Program-made: the position numbers and the translations under genes | Origin: a virus | DNA length: 64,000 nucleotides | Virus record (IMG/VR): IMGVR_UViG_3300010158_000027 | Span: 124,001 to 188,000 of that record | Direction: 5' to 3' (one strand) | The notes under the pieces: generated by a model | What the model was told of the DNA's origin: nothing | What the model saw: the letters and a program-made list of their open reading frames with translations, nothing else | Databases searched by the model: none | Shown: positions 9,701-17,600 of the stretch, one piece after another | Position numbering within the stretch: position 1 is the first letter of the stretch | Layout: each line of letters opens with the position of its first letter

Positions 9701-9969
9701 TAATTTCAGCGGTGGCAGTTAGATTATTGTTTGAGCAAAATGACGATAAAGTTAGACAACAATTCTTAGACTCAGTTAACCCAATCTTGGATTCAATTAG
9801 AAGAGATAGAGGTTTGATTGATTTTAGAGTAACGGTTTCAAACACACCTGAAGATTTAGACTCAAACACTTTAACGGGTAAAATTTATTTAAAACCTACA
9901 AGAGCGTTAGAATACATTGACATCGAGTTTGTTATCACACCAACAGGAGCATCGTTTGACGATTTATAA
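6754..9969 (+). CDS. gp18: Tail sheath protein (gp18 family)
   Basis: 1071 residues. The N-terminus (VFVSPGVYTSERDLTF) is the signature start of contractile sheath proteins, and the C-terminal 200 residues hold the conserved sheath core: RINVRRLLLQARKLI, then the FLDSVNPILDSIRRDRGL helix and the final strand pair TGKIYLKPTRALEYI. Hundreds of copies surround the tail tube and contract at infection. T4 gp18 has 659 residues; here the extra 400 residues between the ends are Ser/Thr/Gly/Tyr-rich and probably form surface-exposed insertion domains. The gene has its own candidate promoter and is followed by a hairpin terminator. Identification is firm. Confidence 0.95.
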   Translation: MASTTKVFVSPGVYTSERDLTFVAQSVGVTTLGLAGETLQGPAFEPIFITNYDEYQVYFGGTSPEKYYNTQIPKYETSYIAKAYLQQSNQLFITRVLGLSGYDAGPSWSIVTAGNVDPATLSVTATTGPVYVNFTGTTGASSNITITSVPSALSSKFYETYTSYDGGTSTLSQDFKNYISAQVGLYSTSSALSGRTAYFWGSVSSTTFNSVTGSSVAGAATAYTETFGVNNVNVSIADLSSSSNDAWYYGLFDYSQSITNVNSYNGYGFGSVLSSITGLTNGVYSGTMKTYITNYSGSPYSEYDNLVVATLRSRGITNYSSTSHGPAFQVTGTTDVAINCAGGYSAVTKNPYETFAISGITKDGDTFSFETSLSTTDTQYISKVFGRSNFGKDRTEVPLLVEETYSSLLQSGYRESKVRGIYCDLVSLPGVTDTTSNDYSDSLGFYLEQYQTPETPYLVSELRGNKVFKLFKFKLISDGNAANKLVKMSIGNISFANGTFDVFIRDFYDNDQNVRVIESFTNCSMDPNQNNYVANKIGTSNGEYQVKSKYVMLEMSDEAPTDALPCGFDGYISREYANATPPFMVYKTQYLKAGDVIYNPPFGSSSGGDNAVISNGENPRRAYLGISNITGIDYDFFEYKGKQIPANLGTDTSGIGWGYKTKGFHMDSGATIVTMVVNSATTEAFVVGAGAFRSEPENSDNPYYKSNTRKFTLYPYGGFDGWDIYREYRTNGDSFALGQSGFKYGAAPSVTYPTASGWGAFKQISGPNQETWANTDYYAFKMGQSSFANPESVNINVFATPGIDYVNNSNLVEDAIDMVETDRADSIYICTTPDFNLFLPTYSDIEEGLIYPQETVDNLESTGIDSNYSATYYPWVLTRDSVNNTQLYLPPTGEVVKNLALTDNIAFPWFASAGYTRGLVNSIRARKKLTQEDRDTLYKGRINPIATFSDVGTVIWGNKTMQVKESALDRINVRRLLLQARKLISAVAVRLLFEQNDDKVRQQFLDSVNPILDSIRRDRGLIDFRVTVSNTPEDLDSNTLTGKIYLKPTRALEYIDIEFVITPTGASFDDL

Positions 9970-9990
9970 TAAAAACTAAAATAATAAAGG

Positions 9991-10020
9991 ATGGGGAGTA
10001 GAAATATTCCCCATTTGTAT
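9991..10020 (+). terminator. Hairpin terminator after sheath gene
   Basis: ATGGGGA (9991-9997) pairs with TCCCCAT (10008-10014) around a 10-base loop. The following bases are T-rich but interrupted (TTGTATATTT), so it may be only partly efficient. Confidence 0.55.
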
Positions 10021-10027
10021 ATTTATA
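10020..10027 (+). promoter_or_regulatory. TATTTATA element after terminator
   Basis: TATTTATA runs into TAAAAAAAAGATT and the ATG at 10041, 13 bases downstream. It restarts transcription after the sheath terminator, if the element is a promoter. Confidence 0.4.
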
Positions 10028-10040
10028 TAAAAAAAAGATT

Positions 10041-10178
10041 ATGATAATAGAAAAAAAATTAATCAAAGAAAGTGTTGGTATCGATAAGAAAGAGTCACAA
10101 ACTTTTTCAGATAAAAAACAAAATATTGTTATTACTGAAGCTCAATTAGAAAAACTATTGGAAAAACTTAAGAAGTGA
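10041..10178 (+). CDS. Small unknown protein coupled to HAD phosphatase
   Basis: 45 residues, basic and helical, ending NIVITEAQLEKLLEKLKK. The ITE-x-QL-x-(K/R)L ending is a style I associate with many very small phage proteins, but no function is known. Its TGA stop overlaps the ATG of the next gene by one base (TGATG), so the two are likely translated together. It was recognised from its start context (an element 13 bases upstream), not from length. Confidence 0.55.
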   Translation: MIIEKKLIKESVGIDKKESQTFSDKKQNIVITEAQLEKLLEKLKK

Positions 10179-11077
10179 TGAAATACACTAAAGAGATATA
10201 TAAATACGTACGTAGACAAAAATTAAACGAGGGATTTAATTCGGAGGGAACTCCTGATTTAAAATACTACGCGTTTGATTGGGATGATAATATTGTGTTT
10301 ATGCCAACAAAAATTATGGCTATGTCTGAAAATGAGGAGGAGATTCCTTTATCTACCGAAGACTTTGCGGAACATAGACATCAGTTAGGTGTTGAACCGT
10401 TTCCATATAAAGGAACTACCATAGTTGGGTACGCACCAGATCCTTTTAGATTTTTTGGTGTTAAGGGAAATAAGAACTTTATAGTTGATTCATTAATGGC
10501 ATCACCCGGTCCTTCATGGAATGATTTTGTTGAATGTATTAATGGGGGTTCGATTTTTGCTATTATCACAGCAAGGGGACACAATCCCGAAGTTTTAAAA
10601 GAAGCGACGTTTAATTATATTGTTTCAAATCATAACGGATTAAACTCAAAGACTTTAGTCGATAACTTAAAAAGATATCGAAATTTAAATACTGAAGAAG
10701 TTTTTGAATCGGTAAGTGACGTAAATTTCCAAGATAAGGATTTAATACAGGAATATCTTGATTTGTGTGTATTTGAACCGGTAACATTCGGGGAGGGTAG
10801 TGCGTCGAACCCTGAAGAGGGTAAAATTAAAGCGATGAGAAGATTTATTTCATATTGTCGACAAATGGCTCAGGAGGTTTCAAAAACGTCCAAACATAAA
10901 GGAAACCCAATGTTTAAAGACGACGTTTCAAATAATGAGATTCTACCGGTAATTGGTTTTTCAGATGACGATTTAAGAAATGTTGAGAAAATGAATGATT
11001 TCCTAGAAAAAGAATATCCAGAAAAACCAGTAGATATATATTTAACTAAAGGAGGAGAAAAAGTTAAATATAATTAA
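10178..11077 (+). CDS. HAD-superfamily phosphatase-like protein
   Basis: 299 residues from the ATG at 10178; a GTG three bases upstream is also in frame, but the overlap with the preceding TGA favours the ATG. Motif I is FDWDDN with D34 and D36 as nucleophile and acid/base; motif II Thr is T131 in IITARGHNP; a motif III Lys may be K216 (NPEEGKIKA); motif IV is IGFSDDDLRN with acidic residues 263-265. The full catalytic set therefore appears present. The substrate is unknown; nucleotide, nucleic-acid 3'-phosphate or protein phosphate are all possible. An enzyme between sheath and tube genes is unexpected. Confidence 0.75.
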   Translation: MKYTKEIYKYVRRQKLNEGFNSEGTPDLKYYAFDWDDNIVFMPTKIMAMSENEEEIPLSTEDFAEHRHQLGVEPFPYKGTTIVGYAPDPFRFFGVKGNKNFIVDSLMASPGPSWNDFVECINGGSIFAIITARGHNPEVLKEATFNYIVSNHNGLNSKTLVDNLKRYRNLNTEEVFESVSDVNFQDKDLIQEYLDLCVFEPVTFGEGSASNPEEGKIKAMRRFISYCRQMAQEVSKTSKHKGNPMFKDDVSNNEILPVIGFSDDDLRNVEKMNDFLEKEYPEKPVDIYLTKGGEKVKYN

Positions 11078-11148
11078 TAATCTCTAGTCTAGTAGAATAA
11101 TAATTTTTAACCGGGACAAAGTAAATAGAAAAAAAATAAACAAGGTGA

Positions 11149-11156
11149 TATTTATA
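11149..11156 (+). promoter_or_regulatory. TATTTATA element before tube gene
   Basis: TATTTATA, 34 bases before the tube ATG, the same spacing class as before the sheath gene (32 bases) and with the same AATAGACA leader end. Confidence 0.45.
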
Positions 11157-11190
11157 ATAAAATAAATAAAACTAATAAAAAAAATAGACA

Positions 11191-11679
11191 ATGGCTGATT
11201 TATTAATGAAAATGCCCTTTCAGTACGAACCTAAAAAAAGTAATAGGTTTATATTGAGTTTCCCTTCTTCTTTAGGGATCAATTCTTGGTATGTTGAAAA
11301 AGCATCTAGGCCAAGTATAAAAATAGATACGAAAGAGATCAAATTCTTAAATACTCAAACGTATGTTGCAGGAGCGTTCAACTGGGAATCGATTTCAGTA
11401 ACTCTAAGAGATCCTATCGGTCCTTCGGCATCTCAAGCAGTTATGGAATGGGTTCGTTTACATGCTGAGTCTGTAACAGGACGTATGGGTTATGCTGCTG
11501 GTTATAAAAAAGACGTGGATTTAGAAATGTTGGATCCTACAGGTGTTGCCGTTGAAAAGTGGATATTACAAGGTTGTAGTATTACCGACGTTAAATTTAA
11601 CAGTGTTGGGTATGATTCATCAGATATTATGAAAATCGATATGACATTACAACCTGATCGTTGTATACTAGTATACTAA
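11191..11679 (+). CDS. gp19: Tail tube protein (gp19 family)
   Basis: 162 residues, close to T4 gp19 (163). The layout is typical of tube proteins: an N-terminal NRFILSFP strand, RPSIKIDTKEIKFLNTQTYV, then WESISVTLRDPIGPSA with a short helix, and a closing strand pair WILQGCSITDVKFNSVGYD followed by DIMKIDMTL. The protein stacks as hexameric rings inside the sheath and forms the DNA conduit. It has its own element upstream and a strong terminator downstream, so it is a single-gene transcript, as expected for a highly expressed virion protein. Confidence 0.93.
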   Translation: MADLLMKMPFQYEPKKSNRFILSFPSSLGINSWYVEKASRPSIKIDTKEIKFLNTQTYVAGAFNWESISVTLRDPIGPSASQAVMEWVRLHAESVTGRMGYAAGYKKDVDLEMLDPTGVAVEKWILQGCSITDVKFNSVGYDSSDIMKIDMTLQPDRCILVY

Positions 11680-11701
11680 TAATTTTTTTAAAAATAAAAT
11701 A

Positions 11702-11730
11702 AACCCATCTATTAAGGTGGGTTTTTTATT
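11702..11730 (+). terminator. Rho-independent terminator after tube gene
   Basis: AACCCATC (11702-11709) pairs with GGTGGGTT (11716-11723) over 8 bp with one G-T pair and a 6-base loop, followed by TTTTATTT. Confidence 0.85.
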
Positions 11731-11769
11731 TACTATAGATTTTAACAACATATTTTTAAATAAAAAACT

Positions 11770-12528
11770 ATGGATAACGCATTGGATTACGGTCAACAAC
11801 AATTTAATTTACCTCATGATGTGGTAAAACTGCCTTCTCGAGGGGTTTATTATACCCCAAAAAAAGAAGCACTTAAAGTTGGTTATTTAACCGCTTCAGA
11901 TGAAAACATTTTAATGTCCCCAAACAACACTAAAGATGGTGTGGTTAAAACATTATTAAGAAGTAAAATTTATGAACCTGGATTCGACATTAACCAAATG
12001 ATAAATGTTGATGTACAGGCAATTTTAATATTTTTAAGAAACACCGCTTTCGGTTCTGAATATGAATTCACAGTTAGAGACCCAAAAACAAATTCTACTT
12101 TCGATACAACAATATTGCTTGATGAGATTAATTATTTACAACCTAAACATAATTCAAACGAAGAAGGATTATTTGATTTTGAATTACCAAAAAGTAAAAA
12201 TAAAGTAAAATTAAAACTTTTAACTTTAGGCGATGAGAGTGATATTGATACTCTAATCGAACAATATCCTAAAGGTATGGTAAGTCCCATTATAACTAAA
12301 CGTTTAGAAAAACATATTGTGGAATTGGATGGTAACAGAGATAAGGGTGCTATCGCTACGTTTATTAATCAAATGCCAATATCCGATTCAAAAGATATTA
12401 GAAAATTCATTTCAGAGTGTGAACCTAAAATGGATTTAGATAGAAAAGTTATCGCCCCGTCTGGAGAAGAGGTCACCATTGGTGTCACTTTTGGGGTGGA
12501 ATTTTTTCGGCCTTTCTTCCAATCATAA
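11770..12528 (+). CDS. Baseplate hub / tape-measure chaperone, gp26-like
   Basis: 252 residues. It has the pattern of the T4 baseplate gp26/gp51 group: an LPSRGVYY opening, GYLTASDENIL, then LRSKIY, and a mid-protein FLRNTAFGSEYEF that stands where the family has its central (L/I)R-x-x-(A/S)-(F/Y)G strand. The C-terminus reads VEFFRPFF, reminiscent of the FFWP-type ends of such proteins. In long-tailed phages the gene between tube and tape measure makes a chaperone for the tape measure. A second reading frame overlaps its 3' end in the +1 frame (see next entry), matching the G/GT organisation of other tails. Confidence 0.6.
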   Translation: MDNALDYGQQQFNLPHDVVKLPSRGVYYTPKKEALKVGYLTASDENILMSPNNTKDGVVKTLLRSKIYEPGFDINQMINVDVQAILIFLRNTAFGSEYEFTVRDPKTNSTFDTTILLDEINYLQPKHNSNEEGLFDFELPKSKNKVKLKLLTLGDESDIDTLIEQYPKGMVSPIITKRLEKHIVELDGNRDKGAIATFINQMPISDSKDIRKFISECEPKMDLDRKVIAPSGEEVTIGVTFGVEFFRPFFQS

Positions 12529-12661
12529 AAAAAACATTTTAGATGAGTTTTATTATTTAGTAAAGTTTGCGAACTTCTCGTATTCTGACGTTATGAGAAT
12601 GCCAACTTTCGAAAGAAGGTATTTTTTTGATAAATTGGTTGAAGAGTACGACAAAAATTAA
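12509..12661 (+). CDS. Probable +1 frameshift extension of the gp26-like gene
   Basis: About 50 residues ending MPTFERRYFFDKLVEEYDKN, in frame +1 relative to the 11770 gene. No ATG lies upstream of 12592 in this frame, only TTG/GTG codons inside the gp26-like gene, so independent initiation looks poor. The overlap holds GAA TTT TTT CGG C: a Phe tRNA slipping from TTT (12505) to TTC (12506) before a rare Arg codon would join the two frames into a product of about 296 residues. The coordinates given start after the proposed slip. Alternatives are a sequencing error, RNA polymerase slippage on the T6 run, or a nonstandard start. Confidence 0.55.
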   Translation, partial: GLSSNHKKNILDEFYYLVKFANFSYSDVMRMPTFERRYFFDKLVEEYDKN

Positions 12662-12669
12662 AAATAACC

Positions 12670-12677
12670 TATTTATT
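12670..12677 (+). promoter_or_regulatory. TATTTATT element before tape measure
   Basis: TATTTATT, 15 bases before the tape-measure ATG and immediately after the stop of the frameshift frame. Confidence 0.35.
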
Positions 12678-12692
12678 AAATAAAATAAGAGT

Positions 12693-14651
12693 ATGTTTTT
12701 ATTTCAAACGACACCAACTGGTGATGAATTTACTGACGGGTTTAAGTTATATACTGAGGGTATAAAAAAAGTGTGGGAGGGGTTAGGCGCGTCACTAATA
12801 CCTGAAAACAATATTGAAATCCTAACCTCAATGGAGTCAAAGGCAAAATCCATTCAAAGAGCTATCTCCGGAGTGGCCCTTAACCCGGCTAGTGCCACGG
12901 CATTTAGAGGAAAAATTGAAGATATTTATTTTGGTGTTGTCGGATTAAATGATGGGATAGTACAAATTGGTGGTACCGTTAAGGATATTACCGATGGTAT
13001 GCAGGCTATGAGTGACACTTTAGGTCGAGTAATCTCTCCATCATCTACGGTTTTAACTAAGATGGTCGAAATGTCAAAAGCCACAGGTATTGGTACTTTG
13101 GAATTGGGGAAAATGACTGCCGAATTTATGAGACTTACTTTTTCACAAGAGAAAAGTATGAAACTAATAAATACTATAAGTGAAGCTGCGAGAAGAAGTG
13201 GGTTAAATGTGAAAGGGGTTTTAGCTGAGGTACAAGCTAATCTTTCTAAAGTAAATGCGTATAGTTTTAAAGGTGGTGTTGAGGGATTAACCAAAATGGT
13301 TTTAGAAGCGAAAAGATTAGGGGGGACAATTGAGGATATTGGAGCTGCGAGTCTTGGTAGAAGTTTCGCATTTGACCCTGAAAAGGCTATTGAAGCGGCA
13401 TCATCGATGTCAATGCTTGGTGGGTCTATGAGTGATCTTATGAATCCGTTCCAATTAATGAATATGGGAGCAAACAATGTGGGTAAACTACAAAGTAATT
13501 TACTTGAAATGTCTAAGTCGGCATTTAAAGTTAACGAAGCCACCGGTGAAATTGAATCAAATGCCATTGCTCAACAAAGATTATATGAACAATTAAAGGC
13601 TTTCGGTAAAGAGGGTGAATACGATAAGTTCATTAATATGGGTCGTGAGAGTGCAAAACAAGCCATGATAGTTAAAAAGGTTAGTGACAGTGGTTTAGGT
13701 AAACTTTTTGGTGAAGGAAAAATGTTTGACGAAAAAGAACAAGGGTTAATTTCTCAATTGGCTGAGGTCGGTAAGGATGGAAAAATATCTTTAGAACTTC
13801 CTGGAATGGAAAAGATTCAAGACTTAACCGCAACATTAGCTAGCCCCAAAGGTCCTAAAGAATTAGAAAAAGCATTAATAGAGTACCAAAGACAAGCATC
13901 AATGAGTGATAAGGACATTGCAATAAAAAATTTAACCACTGTTGAGCAACAGTTAGTTGTTCAAAAAACTATAGAACAAGCAATCTTAAGACAATACACA
14001 TCAACGGAAAGAACAAAGATATTAAAAGACGTGGAAACGTCGTTAAATGCTAATCGAGAGATCGCTGAGAAAATGAGTGGACTTATGGCTCCTTCCGCGA
14101 AAGCCGCAATTGCCGCCATACCCGCAACCTCGGCAGGTATCACCACCGCTTTTAATGATAAAATGGGAGGGGCTAATGCGTATTTACGAGAAAAATATCT
14201 TAAGAAAGAATCGGAGGAGAGCGAAACAGTTGTTAAGGATGGTTTTTTCGATGGAGAAAATAAATCACTAAGAATGGGTAAAGGTGAAATATTTAATTTT
14301 ATAAAAGAGGATCAAGCAATTTTTGCCCCCGATTTAAATGGGAAATTAGGTATTTTAAAGGAAGCGTATCTTAAAATGCAAGATTTCACATCAGGACTTA
14401 ATAGTATGGCACCAAAAGAGTTACCAACTGTAAGATTACCAAAAACCGAATCAACACAAAAAACTGAAGTTACGGAGACTAAAGTACAAAAAATAGAAGG
14501 ATCTGGGACTGTAAACATTAATGTTAATATAACAAGTAGTGGTAATTTGGCTGACACACTTATTAATGATAGACGATTTAAAAATGATTTGGAAAAAGAA
14601 ATCCTATATGTTATTAAAAACAAGGATGTATTAATGGTGAAAAAACCATAA
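12693..14651 (+). CDS. Tail tape measure protein
   Basis: 652 residues, almost wholly helical in character, with long Ala/Gly/Lys/Glu stretches and an Ala-rich hydrophobic patch at about 467-490 (APSAKAAIAAIPATSAGI). The end has the recurrent tape-measure tail GTVNINVNITSSGNLADTL followed by a charged helix. It sets tail length by spanning the tube and acts in hub assembly (T4 gp29 role). Position directly after the proposed chaperone pair is the standard order. T4 gp29 is 590 residues, so the tail should be similar in length or slightly longer. Confidence 0.82.
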   Translation: MFLFQTTPTGDEFTDGFKLYTEGIKKVWEGLGASLIPENNIEILTSMESKAKSIQRAISGVALNPASATAFRGKIEDIYFGVVGLNDGIVQIGGTVKDITDGMQAMSDTLGRVISPSSTVLTKMVEMSKATGIGTLELGKMTAEFMRLTFSQEKSMKLINTISEAARRSGLNVKGVLAEVQANLSKVNAYSFKGGVEGLTKMVLEAKRLGGTIEDIGAASLGRSFAFDPEKAIEAASSMSMLGGSMSDLMNPFQLMNMGANNVGKLQSNLLEMSKSAFKVNEATGEIESNAIAQQRLYEQLKAFGKEGEYDKFINMGRESAKQAMIVKKVSDSGLGKLFGEGKMFDEKEQGLISQLAEVGKDGKISLELPGMEKIQDLTATLASPKGPKELEKALIEYQRQASMSDKDIAIKNLTTVEQQLVVQKTIEQAILRQYTSTERTKILKDVETSLNANREIAEKMSGLMAPSAKAAIAAIPATSAGITTAFNDKMGGANAYLREKYLKKESEESETVVKDGFFDGENKSLRMGKGEIFNFIKEDQAIFAPDLNGKLGILKEAYLKMQDFTSGLNSMAPKELPTVRLPKTESTQKTEVTETKVQKIEGSGTVNINVNITSSGNLADTLINDRRFKNDLEKEILYVIKNKDVLMVKKP

Positions 14652-14658
14652 TAAAATC

Positions 14659-14666
14659 TATTTATA
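14659..14666 (+). promoter_or_regulatory. TATTTATA element before large baseplate gene
   Basis: TATTTATATATAAAATTAATAA then ATG at 14681; 14 bases separate the octamer from the start. Confidence 0.4.
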
Positions 14667-14680
14667 TATAAAATTAATAA

Positions 14681-17600
14681 ATGGAGAGCCCATTATCATT
14701 TGATTCTACTGAAAACTTTAGAAAAAAACTATTGCTTAAAAATTTAAAACCTTATAAGGTTGATGGTTTTTACGCTAGTAATGACGGTAGTGTAAATACT
14801 GAAATCGTTTTAATCGATTATTCAGTAATAGATGAACAAACTGTCGATGTGACTGCGAAACAAATAGAACCAAGACTTATTGGATTAAATAAGTATACAC
14901 CTATAGGTGGAACGTTTGGAGATTTAGTTTCTATAAATTTAAACTTAAATTCTCAAACTAATTTTGGTAATTATAGTTACATTCAGTCTGAAGGATCAAA
15001 ACTTGAAAGTTTTGGTAGACAAAAAGAGGTTGAATCAATTGTCCAAAACCAATACGGACCTGAGGGCCAACAAAGTAAAACAACGGTTACCCCCAATTTA
15101 AATTTCCAAAATAAACCAAATGAGGGTAACTACGGATATCCTGATAGTGTTGGTAGTGAAATAGAATTGGAGGGTGATAAACAAGAGAAGTTATCAAGAG
15201 TATTAAACAAGTACTCACCGAGTAACATACAGAACGGATACGGAGACTCTGTACTGTTTCCGTTATTAGTTATTGGATCAAACCAAGGAGACTACCTATA
15301 CGTCTCTAATGGACCAAATTTAACAACGTCACAATCGCAAGATAGTGCGTATGTTACAAACCTTTACGGACCAAACGGTGGATTTGATTCTCCCGTTAAC
15401 ATTGGTTTAACTTATCAAACACAATCAAATAAGGGTGAATATAGTTTTGGGGTTTCAGCACCAAATAGAACAACGGAACAATCACAAAAAGTTTCATATA
15501 TTGCAAACATATTTGGACCTGAAAACCAACCGAATGGTTTTGGTGATATGATAAATCCTAATTTAGATTACCAAACATATTCAAACCAAGGTGAGTTTAA
15601 TTATGAAACTTCGTCACCTAGTAAAACTACCGAACAGTCACAATCCTTTTTATATACAAAAAATAGGTATAATAATGGTGATGGTACGTATGAGGTTTTA
15701 AGTGTTGAAGATTTAGCTTTTGAAAATATTAATGCGCCGTATTATAGTAGTAAAACTACTTTTGTGTTTTTACCTTCTGACTATACCCCGTTTAGTATAT
15801 TAAGTAATAATGATATTAATGGTATTGTTGGTAGTGAAGGTTCTTTAAGTCAAGATTCTGATTTGGCAAAATTAGGAGCAAAACAATTGCAAAAAGAATT
15901 TAAAGCAAGATTAGCATTTGAATTATTACAACAAACCTTAGGTAGAACCATATTAACTAATTCATCAATTGATCCTAACAGTGGGGGGGTTTCGGTAAAA
16001 CCGAATTTAGATCCTTTCGATGCGTTAGGTGTGGTTATGAATAAAATACCATTATTACAAAAAGACTTTAGAATTACATCTATTGGTGGTGGTATATTGG
16101 GGGAAACCCTGTCGTTCACATCTAGGTTATCTGGTCTTTATTCTCCTTATTCGTTAATACCTGGTTCATACTTTGACTACCCTAGTAAAAATTTATTATC
16201 ACAAGTTACAAGTAACCCTATTGGTGCCGTTGCTGGTATAGTTACGAATTTAGCAACAAAAATATTAAGCGCAAATATAGACACAGGTTCTGAAAGATTA
16301 TTGGCAAACACATCAAGTGCGACTAGAAGTCTATTATTTGATTTGTTATGGTATAACCAATACCGACCTAAATACAGATTAGATTCTGGGTTTAGCCCTA
16401 ATCTAATCGCCCCTGGAGGTAATTTTTATGTTGGTAAAACTAAAAATTATTTAAGAGATTTGGTTAGTCCCGTAACGGACTTACCAAAGGATAGAAACGG
16501 TAACCCATCAATTGGTCCTGTTTATGATTATGGTAGGGTAGGTAGAGATTTTGAAGGTACTAAGGTTAATGAAAAATTATTTGGTTTAAATGCCAGGCCG
16601 TTCTATGATAAGCTGGGAGGTATACAGGGGGGATTTACTTGGTCAGCTAAAAAGAATTATTTGGATCCGGGTAGGTTTGTTGGACTTAAAAACGAAAAGG
16701 GTGAGGATGTTCCAGGTCAAATTAGTAAGGTTTTTGAAAACGGAATTAAAGACTCTTTTAACAAAACAAAATCCTCTGATATTGAATTAACTCCAGGATC
16801 GATTTTAGATGTTACTCAAAAGTTGGTGGACGCTGGAAGTTTGGCATTAAATAAATTAGAGCACGTTGGTAATGCCATCAATCAAATATCTAAAGTCTTT
16901 AATGATGGGTATATTGAAACAACGAAGGGTTCTAGGGTTAGGAGGTATCTAACTCCGACAGCCGCGGGACAAATTAAAGGAAGTGAGGTTAAAACAGTTG
17001 TTGGGTATGAATATGCGAGACTATTCACCAAAGACAGACCGTATTATTCGTTCGACGAACTACAAAAAAAAGATGGTAATATTAGAAAATATAGTAGTTC
17101 CGTTTTTGACAATACATATAATTTAAATATAGCACCTACCGTAGGTGTTGATTCTACCAACATACAGTTAAATAGTCAAGGTAAGATGGGCGCTAAAAAA
17201 TATATGTTCTCTATTGAAAATTTGGCATGGAGAACATCTAGTAGAGTTGGATATAGAGTTGAGGATTTACCTGCGAGCGAGATAGGACCTAACGGTGGTA
17301 GAGTTATGTGGTTTCCACCGTATGACTTATCTTTTGACGATAACACGCAGACAAATTGGCAGGATAATGTTTTTTTAGGTAGAACAGAACCTGTGTACAC
17401 GTTTACTAATTCAAAAAGGTCGGGAACTATTAAGTTTAAAATTGTTGTCGATCATCCATCTGTGATGAATATTTTAGTGAAAAAAGAATTAGAGAAATCT
17501 GACGAATCTGAAGCGACAAAAGTGATTGATTCGTTATTTGCTGGATGTTTAAAATACGACCTCGTGGACTTACTTAAAAAGTTTCCGATGTTTAGTTATA

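Noticed and set aside
12926-13567. Minus-strand 213-residue open frame
   Set aside because: Lies wholly opposite the tape measure; hydrophobic, Ser/Pro-rich shadow composition.
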